Shown: positions 1 to 9,086, numbered from the stretch's first letter. The stretch is 10,000 nt of DNA from Anaeromyces robustus (GCA_002104895.1 MCFG01000315.1:1-10000); one strand, 5' to 3'. Numbers and translations: made by a program. Notes: generated by a model not told the origin, from the letters alone.

Positions 1-85
1 ATTTTATATTATATTATTTATTTATTATTTTTAGATTTCATAGGATTTTTATATGATTTATCTTTAATATTCTATAGTTATATAT

Positions 86-190
86 AAAAATAATAATAAG
101 TAATAATAATAATAATAGTAATAATAGTAATAATTATAATAATAATTTTATTATAATTTATTATTATTATTATCATTATTATCATTTATT
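86..190. repeat. AAT array facing an ATT array (imperfect palindrome)
   Basis: The left half is AAT repeats with AGT interruptions; the right half is ATT repeats with ATC interruptions. The two halves are roughly reverse complements around a short AT centre near 135-155, so a single strand could fold into a long imperfect hairpin. Simple-sequence expansion is the likely origin. Confidence 0.6.
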
Positions 191-750
191 ATTTAATAAA
201 TTAAAACAAATAAAAAAATAAAATAGAAAAAAGAAAAAAAAAAAGTAAAAAGAAAAAAAAAAATTTATTATTAATAGTATAGTAATTTTTTTATTAGATT
301 TTATTATTTATATTAACAATAGTTAAAAAAAAAATATTTAAAAGATTTAGATTCTAATAGTTATATATATATATATATAAAGAAATGTGAAAAGAAAAAA
401 AAATAATATGTATATATAAAAAAAGAAAAAAAAAAAAAAAGGAAAAATTTAATTTTAACTTGTTTTCCTCTTTTTTCTTTTTTCTTTTTTTTTATTTTAT
501 ATATTATTTATTCTTTCTATTTTTTCATTTTTTTTTTAATTATTAAAAAATAAATTATATATATAAAGATAAAAAAAAAAAAAAAAAGAAAAAAAAAAGG
601 ATATTGAAAATAATATTTTATAATATGTTAATAATATTTTATATTTAATAAATATGAAAATACAAAATTAATCTAATAAATATGAATTGCTTTTATATTT
701 TTTTTATAAAAAAAATTTTTTTTATTATTATTATTAACAATTAAATACCA

Positions 751-816
751 TTTTCTTTCTTTTTTCTTTTTCTTTTTCTTTTTCTTTTCTTTTCTTTTTT
801 CTTTTCTTTTCTTTTT
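751..816. repeat. 66-nt pure pyrimidine tract
   Basis: An uninterrupted C/T stretch built from TTTTC and TTTTTC units. A similar 36-nt tract lies at 1245-1280 and a matching purine tract at 1393-1425, so the 3' flank of the ArfGAP gene has a run of strand-asymmetric sequences. Confidence 0.85.
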
Positions 817-1425
817 ATATTTTTTTTTTTTTTTGAATGAGTTTTCGATTTTTTTATTTTTTTTTTTATTTTTTTTTGATTATATTATTTTTTTTTCCAT
901 AATGAAATACTTATATAAAATATTGTATCGGTGAGATAATATTTTATTATTATTAATTTTTTTTTTGTTAAGTAATTTTGTTTTATTTAAATGTTTTGGT
1001 TTTATGGTTTTAATTTTTTTTGGAGTTTCTTTTTTTTTTTTTCCTGTATTATAAAAAAATGTTATGATAATCTTATTATTTTATTCTATTTTGATTCTCG
1101 ATTTTTTATTATTATTATTATTATTATTTTTTATCAATATAATTTAGTAATGATAGGATATGATTGGGATGATTATTTATTATTTTATTTTGTAATTTAT
1201 TTCGATTATTATTATTATTATTATTTAAATAAATAATTTTATTATTTTCCTTTTTCTTTTTTTCTTTTCTTTTCTTTTTCAAAATAAAGAATTGTAAATT
1301 ATGAAATACTTTTATGAAGTAAAAAATTAAAAAATAAAAACTTTTTTTTTTTTTTTTTTTTGTTAATGAATATTAGTAAATTTAAATAAAATAAAAAAAA
1401 GAAAAAGAAAAAGAAAAAGAAAAAA

Positions 1426-1431
1426 TTTATT
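1426..1431 (-). terminator. likely poly(A) signal AATAAA of the ArfGAP gene
   Basis: On the gene strand AATAAA occurs 12 bases after the TAA stop and is followed at once by a pyrimidine-rich tract (1393-1425). The position is normal for compact Dictyostelium 3' ends. In DNA this AT-rich the hexamer also arises by chance, so the call rests on position. Confidence 0.45.
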
Positions 1432-1443
1432 TAATTAAAAGAC

Positions 1444-3584
1444 TTAGAAATCTCCCCAATCATCTTCCCATTTTGAAGATTTACTATTATTTTGATTTTG
1501 AGTATTCATATTACTTAAAGAATTGAAACTACCATGATTTGATCCAAAACCATTATTTTTATTTAAACTACCAAAACTACCCATACTATCTGTTCTACCG
1601 AAACCATTATTATTATTATTGTTATTGTTATTATTATTATTATTGAAGGAATCAAAGAATCCACTTCCACTATTACTATTATTATTACTTCCAAAACCAT
1701 TATTATTATTATTTCCAAAACCATTATTATTATTATTCATACCATCTTTAACAACGTATGGTTCATTTCTTGACATACTTCTACGATTTGGATTACCTTG
1801 TTGGAAGTTTTGATAAGCTTGACTAATTTGACCAGCAGCAGCTGTAGCTTTTTCTGTAACAGTACGTTTAAAACTTTCAGCATAAGTACCTATATTTTGA
1901 GTGAAATTTGGATCACGAACAGCATTTGATGCTGGTTTAATATAATTTTCATTTAAAGAATTAGCACCAGCAGCAGCAAATTTAGCACCTGCTATAGCAG
2001 TTTGAGTTAAGAAAGACCAACCAGAGGATAAACTTTTTTGTATTTGAGCAAGACTTTCATTTTGAATTTGTGGTTCATTATGAAGTGGTGTACTACCAAA
2101 ACCAGTATATTTACCACCTTGACTTGGTGGAATATCATCTCTTCTATTTTCATTTTCTCTTCCTTTTCTAGCAAAGAATTCTTCATTTTTAGCTTTATCC
2201 GGTATAAACATCGTTTGAGCATTATTAGCAAAAACATTATTGGAACTACCATTACCTCCATTAAAATCATTAAGAGAACTAAAACTACTATTATTTGATC
2301 CACCAAAACCATTTGGTTTAGATCCAAAAACATTATTATTGGAACCAAAACCATTACTCTTGGAACCAAAACCACCATTGGAACCGAAACCATTATTAGA
2401 ACCAAAACCATTATTGGAACCAAAACCATTATTGGAACCAAAACCATTATTATTATTGTTATTAGAACCAAAGTTATCCCATGAATTTGTTCTACTATTG
2501 TTACCAAAACCAGAATTATTATTGGTTTTAGCAGGTGGGATTTGATTTACAGGTGGAGCAACCCAAACTCTACCTTCACATTCAGCTTGTAATTTTTCAC
2601 GATATAATTTAGCAAAATTAGAATTATACTTTTCTTTAATTGACATTCCTTCACGATAATCTGGTTGAGTACTAAAGAATTGAAGGGCTTTAGCATTACC
2701 ACCAAGTTGCATTTTCTTTAATTGATCATCTGACCATTTATCCATAGTAATAGAACGAACAAAACTAATATGAACACCTAATGAACGATGAATACCGGAA
2801 CAATTTAAACAGAAGAAAATACCATAGGTAACACTAGCCCTATAATTAATATAATTATAATAATTTATGATTTTTTTTTTTTATAATTAAAAGAGACATA
2901 TTTATATTGCGATTTTTGAGAAATTAATTGGATTAAGATAATTATAATAAAGAATAAATTATAAATTTTATATCAATGGTTATTATTTGAATTTTTTTTT
3001 TTTTAAAATATATATATATATTTGTTGATATAGAATGATAAATATATGAATATGTTTATTTATATGATTATTGGAAGTTTAAGATATTATAAGTTTTTAA
3101 TGAAAAATAATAAAAAAAAATATTATTATTATATGTTGATTATAATATTTTGAATAAAATTTTATTAAGTTATTGTTTTAATATTGATAATAATATTAAG
3201 AAAAAAAAAATATATATATATATATATTATATATAAAGGTTTAATAGTTTAATAAGGTATTATATATATCTATCATTTATTTTTATTATTTTATATTTAT
3301 ATATTACCATTGTGGGTTTGGTGCACCACAGTCAATACAGACATTATTTCCTTCTTTCTTTTGTAATTCTATTTTTTATTTAAAAAAAAAATATATATAT
3401 ATATATATAAAATAAATATATAAATAAAAATGATAAAAAAAAACAATTGTTTAATTAATAATAAAATATATTAAAAAAAAAAGGTATATATATTTATTCA
3501 TTATAAAATATATATTATATTATATATAATATTCTATATTTATATATATATAAAATTACCATATAAAACTTGTTTGTATTCCAT
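1444..3584 (-). CDS. ArfGAP1/Gcs1-type Arf GTPase-activating protein (3 exons, 493 aa)
   Basis: Stimulates GTP hydrolysis on Arf GTPases; the ArfGAP1 family acts at Golgi/COPI membranes. Exons, read on the minus strand, are 3584-3560, 3368-3308 and 2839-1444. The phases agree: TAT-G joins AA to give Glu9, and TG joins G to give Trp29. The joined protein starts MEYKQVLYELQ. Zinc ligands are Cys19, Cys22, Cys39 and Cys42 (C-x2-C-x16-C-x2-C), followed by GIHRSLG with the presumed catalytic Arg47. The GAP domain ends near residue 125. Residues 134-210 are NGFGSN-type repeats. About 298-332 contain SLSSGWS, an Ala-rich stretch and SLNENYIKPA, resembling the ALPS1 region of animal ArfGAP1 as I remember it. 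Asn-rich sequence occupies about 396-460. The C-terminus KWEDDWGDF fits the W-x(1-6)-W/F type of delta-COP ligand. The stop is TAA. An unspliced model would start at internal Met61 and lose the zinc finger. Family assignment is confident; localisation is inferred from the family. Confidence 0.93.
1606..1644 (-). repeat. asparagine codon run (13 Asn)
   Basis: Thirteen consecutive Asn codons lie in the C-terminal third of the ArfGAP. AAT is interrupted by a few AAC codons (GTT on the plus strand). Such runs are widespread in Dictyostelium proteins and likely form disordered linkers; no specific function can be read from it. Confidence 0.9.
2305..2457 (-). repeat. 18-bp coding minisatellite encoding NGFGSN repeats
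   Basis: About five near-identical tandem 18-bp units (plus-strand form close to GGAACCAAAACCATTATT), followed by degenerate ones, encode Gly-Phe-Gly-Ser-Asn-Asn units in the linker after the GAP domain. The unit is a multiple of three, so copy-number change keeps the frame. Related GFG/N-rich units recur at residues 396-460 of the same protein, nearer the C-terminus. Confidence 0.85.
2840..3307 (-). other. intron 2 of the ArfGAP gene
   Basis: This 468-nt intron has a donor GGTAATAT (GT at 3307-3306) and an acceptor TTATAG (AG at 2841-2840). It splits the Trp29 codon (TG|G), between the two cysteine pairs of the zinc finger. It is AT-rich with TA runs and no coding-like sequence on either strand. 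It seems long for Dictyostelium, where introns are usually one to two hundred bases, but joining across it restores the expected 16-residue spacing between Cys22 and Cys39 exactly. Confidence 0.85.
3369..3559 (-). other. intron 1 of the ArfGAP gene
   Basis: This 191-nt intron has a donor GGTAATTTT (GT at 3559-3558) and an acceptor ending AATAG (AG at 3370-3369). It is almost pure A/T, as expected in Dictyostelium. It splits codon 9 after the first base. Removing it joins the eight-codon first exon in frame to the exon carrying the first zinc-binding cysteine pair. Confidence 0.8.
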
Positions 3585-3714
3585 TTTTCTAACAATGTTA
3601 TATATAAATGATTAAACCTATTTTAAATGATTATATATATATTTAAAAATAGAGTTTATATATATTAATAAAATTGATTAATTATAATTTTTTTTTCGAA
3701 AAAAAAAAAAAAAA
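3585..3714 (-). promoter_or_regulatory. probable ArfGAP promoter / 5' leader
   Basis: Immediately upstream of the start codon (AAAAATGG context). On the gene strand there are TATA-like stretches, for example TATATATAAA at 3664-3655, about 70 bp before the ATG. Further out, a long T run is followed by CG and an A run (3714-3688), which forms a nearly perfect palindrome. Homopolymer tracts next to TATA elements are typical of Dictyostelium promoters, but the surrounding DNA is so AT-rich that no single element can be assigned. Confidence 0.35.
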
Positions 3715-6200
3715 GATATTTAATGTATTTAATATTGTAACTCTATCATAATTTATTATAATTAGTATAATATTGATTTTATGAAAAATTTATTATAGAT
3801 ATCACAATATTTTTTCCCGAATATTAAGTAAATTTTGTTATTTTTATAATAAAAAAAAAATACTGAAAAAAATCAATAATTATTAATTATAGATTTTTTT
3901 TGTTATTATTTTATTTTTCCATTTCTTATAAAATTATTTTTGATTTTTGAATTTATATATGTTATTAATTACAAATCCAATAAGAAAATGATATTTAAAT
4001 TGATTTATATTTATAAATTTTATTATTTATATTTTATATTATTATTATTATATCGAATATTAATCTTTTGATATCCAATTATACAATATTGATTAATTAT
4101 TATTTATGTCTTTTTTTTTTTAAATAAAAACTAAAAGTGTTCTAAATTGATTTTGATTTTAAAATATATATTATTTTGATATAATAATGAGCATTTAATT
4201 TGTTGTTGATATAAATATTTTCACTTTTTTTGTTAGTTATATATCTTTATATAAATTTAAAATATATAATTATATATATATTATCATCATTTATTTTTCA
4301 CTCTTTTTTATGATTATTTAAATTTTTCATATACAAGTATTTTATATTGATAATATTTATTGATTACTTCGATTATTTTTAAATTTTTTTTTTTTTTTTT
4401 AAAGAAAAAAAGATTATCAGAATTTGTGTATGATTTTTTTATTTTTATTTTTTTTACTTTTTTTCTTTTTTTTTGTTCTTTTTTTTTTCCTTTTTTTATC
4501 TTCTTCCCATCTGTTTATTTATATGTTTTTATTATTATTATTATTATTTACAAATAAATATATGATTATTGATAAACTTACTTTTATTTTTGTGTATATA
4601 AAGATAAATAATATAAATATTAAAATATATAAATAATAAATAAATAATTCCTCGAAAATATATATATTTTTTTTTAATTTTATATATTTAATTATTAATT
4701 TATTCTATTTCTATATATTTTTTATTTATATAAAATAAGTTAAAAAAATATATATAAAGTAATCTATATTAAAAATACTTTTCTATAAAGTATTTAAAAC
4801 AATAATAACTATTATAAAACTATATAATATTAAGGCTTATATATAATTAAAATATTTTTTATTATATTTAAAGGAGGGTTGAAAAATATTAAAAAAAATA
4901 ATTAAATATGAATGTATTTTAATATATAATATAAATAATTTTATTATATAATATAATATATGATATATATATAAATAGGTTGAAAATTAAAATAAAGTCA
5001 TAATAATTTATTAAATAATTTGATATTATTAATTATCATATAAAATAAAAAATAATAATAATAATAAACTTAAAATATTAATTAATTAATTTACTTTTTA
5101 TTATTTTTTTTGATATATTAAATCATAAATTGTTGATTAAAAAAAATAGATATATATATATATATAAATAATAGACATTATATTATGATATGATGATATT
5201 TGAAAAGTTATTGTTAAAAAAAAAAAAGTATATACTAAATAAAATAATAATAATCTTATGTTTATAATCTATAAAATATATAAAAATAATCATATATATA
5301 AATGATATAATAATATTTTTTATTCGTTTATTTTACTTTATTATTATTATATATTTATTTAGTATAAACTTACTATTTAATATTATTGTAAACAATTTTA
5401 TTTTTATTTTTATATTTATATTTATGATATATATATATATAATTCTTTCTTTTTATTTATCATTATAATTATTTATTTATTTAATTATAACCTATATTTA
5501 TTAATATTATAATTTTTCATTCATTTATTTTCATAGTAATTTTTTTTATTTTTCTTGATTAACTAATGTCATTGGATAATTTTATTTATATTTATATTAA
5601 TTTTATTTATAATTATAATATATTTAATATTTATTTATTTATATTGTAAATATAATTAGGATATAATGAAATTAAAATTAAAAGAATTTTATCCTTTAAC
5701 TTAAAATTAATTTATATTTAAAAATATAAATAAACTATTTTTTTTTTTATTATGAAAAATAAATAGTATTAATTATTATATTATTATGAAATAAAATAAT
5801 AATAATAATATCAATTATATAAAAAACAATAAAAAACAATAATTAATATCATTATTTATCATTATTATTTACTTATTTTTTTTATTTACTTTTTAATTAT
5901 ATAAAACAAATCTTTAAATTATTTATTGAATTTTTCAAATTTCCATTATTATTTATTATTTATAATTTATTATTTCTTATTATTCATTTTACTATTAATA
6001 AAATTTATACAATTTAATTTAAATAATGGAAAATTTATTTATTTCTTATATATTTATTCTTTTTATTATTTTCTTTTTTAGTTAATCTTTCTTTTTTTTT
6101 TTTTTTTTTTATTGAAAAAAGAGCTGATCGTTATAAAAAAAAAATATTATTATTATCATTATTATTTACAAACAAGAGCACCAAAAAAAAAAAAAAGATT
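3715..6200. other. gene-free, low-complexity AT region
   Basis: About 2.5 kb of TA runs, homopolymers and short AAT/TTA arrays, with no open frame of convincing composition. The plus-strand frames at 4360-4636 are poly-Phe/poly-Leu products of T-rich tracts. Small structures present are an inverted repeat (5231-5254 with 5340-5366), a 10-bp tandem pair AAAAAACAAT (5821-5840), and a loose direct repeat GGTTGAAAA...ATTAAAA near 4876 and 4978. I see no RNA gene signature. Confidence 0.6.
5231..5366. repeat. imperfect inverted repeat, arms ~25 bp
   Basis: The left arm at 5231-5254 begins TATACTAAATAAA. The right arm at 5340-5366 is its reverse complement with a three-base insertion, and pairing extends a few bases outward. 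About 85 bp separate the arms. It may be a relic of a small mobile element or chance in AT-rich DNA. Confidence 0.5.
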
Positions 6201-6950
6201 TTTAAATTACTTTAATATTTCATGTGATAATTTTAACTTTTAACTGATTGATTAAATCAACATTTTTTAATCATGTAAAAATTTATTACCAACTCTATAA
6301 ATTTAAATCTCTAAAAATTTTATAGACCACCTCTAATTGTTTACTATAATTATCATTACTTATCACTTATTTTAATATTTTATTATTCCAACAACAATAT
6401 ATTGAATAATATACGCCACATTTAATTGTTAATGATTAATGTTAGAATATGTGAAATATGTGTTAAATGTATTAAAATATATTAAATTTAATGTATAAGC
6501 CACACATTATATAAATATAAAAGTATGTAATATATATATAATTTAAAGGTTGGTAACTCTTTATCATAAAAATATTTTAATACAAGTCGAATATATCAAA
6601 TACAAATGACATAATTATAAAAACTAAATTAATAACTCCTAACAGTTTAAAAAAAATTTATATAATTTATGTGGCTTTTATATTAATATAATTATCACAT
6701 AATTATCACATTTAGCAGCTCTTTATTCAACTAAATACATTACTATACCTTTTTTTCTTTTTTTTTTTCTAACTCTTACTTTTTTTATTATTAATACTAT
6801 ATTTGTACCATTTAATATATATATTTTTTAGATATCTTTTTTATTTTCATATGTATAAAATAAAAGTGTTTTATCTTCATTATCTTCTTTATTATTATTT
6901 ATATCTATTCTTTATTTTCAATTAAATATTTAAAACTATAAATTAGTTTT

Positions 6951-7012
6951 AAAAAAGAAACATTAGATACATCTTTACTTCTAAAAAAGAAACATTAGAT
7001 ACATCCTTACTT
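6951..7012. repeat. tandem duplication, 30-bp copies (32-bp period)
   Basis: Copies at 6951-6980 and 6983-7012 differ at one base (T/C) and are separated by CT. Each reads AAAAAAGAAACATTAGATAC and continues for ten bases. The 32-bp period is not a multiple of three, so the duplication shifts any reading frame. It lies inside the decayed-gene region. Confidence 0.9.
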
Positions 7013-7103
7013 CAATTTGCTATTAAGTTTTATTTTTCTATTTTAGTTTTAGCTCAAGTTTTACTATTGATTTTTGATGTAGATGCATTAAAAAATTAAA
7101 TTC

Positions 7104-7508
7104 AATATTGTTATTATTAATAAGTCGATTTGCTTTGCTTTATATTCATTAAATTAATAAATTTAAAACTAATAAATATATTATTGTATAGTTTAAATAA
7201 AACATTTGATATTGTTAGTATTTATAAATTGATTTGCTTTGCTTTATATTCCTTAAATAAAACATTTGATATTGTTATTATTAATAAATTGATTTGCTTT
7301 GCTTTATATTCATTAAAGTAATAAATTTAAAACTAATATTTATAATTATATAGCTTAAAAAAAAAAACATTCGAAATAGTTATTATTAATAATTCGATTT
7401 GCTTTGCTTTATATTTATAATATATTTATTAATTTTAAATATATTACTTTAATGAATATAAAGCAAAGCAAATCAATAAATATATTATTGTATAGTTTAA
7501 ATAAAACA
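7104..7508. repeat. cluster of direct and inverted repeats with a shared 20-bp core
   Basis: The core GATTTGCTTTGCTTTATATT occurs directly at 7127-7146, 7231-7250, 7291-7310 and 7396-7415, and inverted at 7455-7474. Positions 7201-7260 and 7261-7320 are a tandem 60-bp pair (55/60 identical). A 71-bp unit at 7104-7174 recurs at 7268-7338. A 34-bp sequence at 7171-7204 recurs exactly at 7475-7508. On the minus strand the 60-bp unit reads EYKAKQINLLIITISNVLFK, consistent with rearrangement inside the pseudogene, but I cannot name an element family. Confidence 0.9.
7288..7477. repeat. long inverted repeat, 51-bp arms, 88-bp loop
   Basis: Arms at 7288-7338 and 7427-7477 are reverse complements at 49 of 51 positions, with a perfect block of 36 bp. 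The loop contains another, more diverged direct copy of the same 20-bp core. An RNA from either strand could form a long duplex. Confidence 0.9.
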
Positions 7509-7575
7509 ATTGCTATTACTATTACTATTCATTATAAGGAATAAAAATAGTATAGTGATAGTAATTGTTTTATTT
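7499..7575. repeat. compact stem-loop, ~30-bp stem and 16-nt loop
   Basis: The arm at 7499-7529 (AAATAAAACAATTGCTATTA and eleven more bases) pairs with 7546-7575, with two mismatches and one bulge. The loop is 7530-7545. It begins 21 bp after the 51-bp-arm inverted repeat ends. Size and shape are like a small-RNA precursor, but nothing in the sequence shows that it is transcribed. Confidence 0.8.
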
Positions 7576-8206
7576 GTTTTTTAGTATGTTATTTATATAT
7601 TTATTTATATCATGTAGATTTGATCTGTTTTCAATTCAATATCTTCTCTATTATATTCTTTTTTTTTTATTAATTAATAAATCTTTATTTTAGAGAATCA
7701 TTACTTCATATTTCCATTTTCATAATAACTAATTAAATATTTGTTATTTCTAATTTTTTTTCTTTTTTTTACTTTTATTAATTAATTTTAAATAGGCATT
7801 ATTCCAATTTATTAAAATATACAGTAAAAAAATTATTTGACTTTATGAAAAATTAAAAATAAAACATTTAATACAATACCAATTAGCAATATTTTCAGTT
7901 TAATTAAAACAAATTTTTGATTAATAACAATATGTCTTTATTTTGATATTTAATTAAAATATTACATAATTAAAACACTAATATCACCACCTATTGATTT
8001 ATTTAGTGAAGGTATGCAAATATTTCTACTAGCATTAAATCTATATATATATATAGATATATTTGAGAAGAAATTTTTTTTAATTTTTATTTTTTAATAA
8101 AGCTTTAAATTCATAATCATAATCGAAATGTCAATAATAATTTTCTATTTTCTTTTTACCAATTTTTATACTATAAATTATAATATTATAATATATAAGA
8201 TTTTTT

Positions 8207-8210
<4 letters not shown>

Positions 8211-8240
<30 letters not shown>
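8211..8240. repeat. 30-nt T homopolymer
   Basis: Thirty consecutive T, followed by GATT and an 11-A run, so the ends can pair. It marks the transition from the decayed-gene region to simple-sequence DNA. Runs of this length are frequent between Dictyostelium genes. Confidence 0.95.
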
Positions 8241-8241
<1 letters not shown>

Positions 8242-8391
8242 ATTAAAAAAAAAAAGAGTTAATAAAAAGCATTGTGTAACATTACTTTAAAAAAAAAGTT
8301 TAAAAAAAAAGTAAAAAAAGTAAAAAAAAAAGAATTTTACATTTATCGTAATATAAAATTTATTAAAAGAAATTATAAAACTAATAAATAA

Positions 8392-8424
8392 ATAAATATT
8401 ATAAATATTATAAATATTATAAAT
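8392..8424. repeat. 9-bp tandem repeat ATAAATATT, 3.7 copies
   Basis: Three perfect copies and a partial fourth in AT-rich DNA. No associated coding sequence or mobile element is visible. Confidence 0.9.
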
Positions 8425-8610
8425 GTATTCATTATAAATAATATTTTTTGATACTCTTTATTCTTTATTATATAGGTAAAACTAATAAATGATTTTTTAA
8501 AAAAAAAATATTATAATTTATTTATTATTATAAAAATAATAATATTATAAAAATATATATGATGTTTCAAAAAAAAAAAATTAAATGTTATTCTAAAACA
8601 CTACATATAT

Positions 8611-8752
8611 ATTATTATTAGGATTATTATTATTATTTATTATTTATTATTATTATTATTATTATTAATTATCACTATTATTATTATTAATTATCACTAT
8701 TATAATTATTATTTATTATTATTATCATCATCATCATCATTATTATTATTAC

Positions 8753-8803
<51 letters not shown>

Positions 8804-9086
8804 GTATCATTATTAATTATCACTATTATTATTAATAGTATTATTATTAATTATCACTATTATTATTATTATTATTAATTATGACTATTTTTATTTATTA
8901 TTATTATTATTATCATTATTATTATAACTATTTATTATTATTAACTATTATTATTATTATTATTTATTATTATTATTATTATTATTATATTATGTCTATT
9001 ATTATTTATTATCACTATTATCATTATTATTATTATTTATTATTACTATTATTATTATTATTATTTATTATTATTCAATATTATTT
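8611..9086. repeat. large TTA/ATT microsatellite with embedded 16-bp motif
   Basis: Nearly 480 bp of ATT/TTA triplets with a TCA run (8725-8740). The motif ATTAATTATCACTATT interrupts the array at 8664, 8686, 8812 and 8846, with a one-base variant at 8874. On the minus strand the triplets would read as Asn codons, but each AATTAAT junction shifts phase and places several stops, so it is not a polyasparagine exon. The plus-strand 72-codon frame inside it (8881-9099) is a product of the repeat. Confidence 0.9.

Larger units (their letters stand above)
1..1443. other. intergenic AT-rich region left of the ArfGAP gene
   Basis: No supported gene. It holds AAT/ATT arrays (about 86-190), A-rich and T-rich blocks around GGAAAA / TTTTCC (421-492), pyrimidine tracts (751-816 and 1245-1280), a 20-T run (1342-1361) and a GAAAAA-type purine tract (1393-1425). 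A plus-strand frame from an ATG at 991 to a stop at 1236 (81 codons) is almost all Phe, Ile, Tyr and Leu and overlaps triplet repeats; I do not call it. Two ATG-less open frames on the minus strand (1127-1372 and 883-1080) are described under findings. Confidence 0.7.
6202..8200 (-). pseudogene. decayed gene with ankyrin-repeat-like fragments
   Basis: The minus strand carries successive protein-like fragments in changing frames, cut by stops. In N- to C-terminal order: FDYDYEFKALLKNKN (8127-8080), CIPSLNKSIGGDISVLIM (8018-7962), CNILIKYQNKDILLLIKNLF (7966-7904), IANWYCIKCFIFNFS (7890-7843), INWNNAYLKLINKS (within 7842-7750), KYLISYYENGNMK (7742-7701), EYNREDIELKTDQIYMI (within 7689-7605), FKYLIENKE (6934-6905), NEDKTLLFYTYENKKDI (within 6911-6831), GIVMYLVE then, past one stop, RAAKCDNY (in the same frame, to 6678), and DNYSKQLEVVYKIFRDLNL (6354-6295). 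The pieces DKTLLFYTYENKKDI, KYLIEN and MYLVE-x-RA match the D-x-x-x-KTPL-x-x-A-x-x-x-x-x-x-DIVKYL-x-x-x-GA pattern of ankyrin repeats. Fragments use codons with G and C, unlike the flanks. Stops and frameshifts are many, so it cannot encode a full protein. The class is an inference from motifs; AT-rich DNA yields N/I/K/Y frames by chance, hence moderate confidence. Confidence 0.5.

Noticed and set aside
991-1236. 81-codon plus-strand open frame
   Set aside because: Composed mainly of Phe, Ile, Tyr and Leu from T-rich and ATT-repeat DNA, with no domain; the opposite strand is equally open.
1619-2545. Open frames antisense or in another phase to the ArfGAP coding region
   Set aside because: They are poly-Leu/Pro-Lys or Val/Leu-rich shadows of the NGFGSN and Asn repeats in the real gene.
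4360-4636. Overlapping plus-strand frames of 65 and 70 codons
   Set aside because: Poly-Phe and poly-Leu translations of T tracts and TTA repeats, in overlapping phases, without recognisable features.
6112-6730. TTGAAAAAAGAGCTG at 6112-6126 with an inverted 14/15 match at 6716-6730, like terminal inverted repeats of a ~620-bp element
   Set aside because: No target-site duplication is visible, and the right copy sits inside the continuous pseudogene frame, so it is probably coincidental.
7130-7321. 63-codon plus-strand frame with repeated KLICFALYSLNKTFDIV units
   Set aside because: It follows from the 60-bp tandem duplication; protein-like fragments flanking it are on the minus strand.
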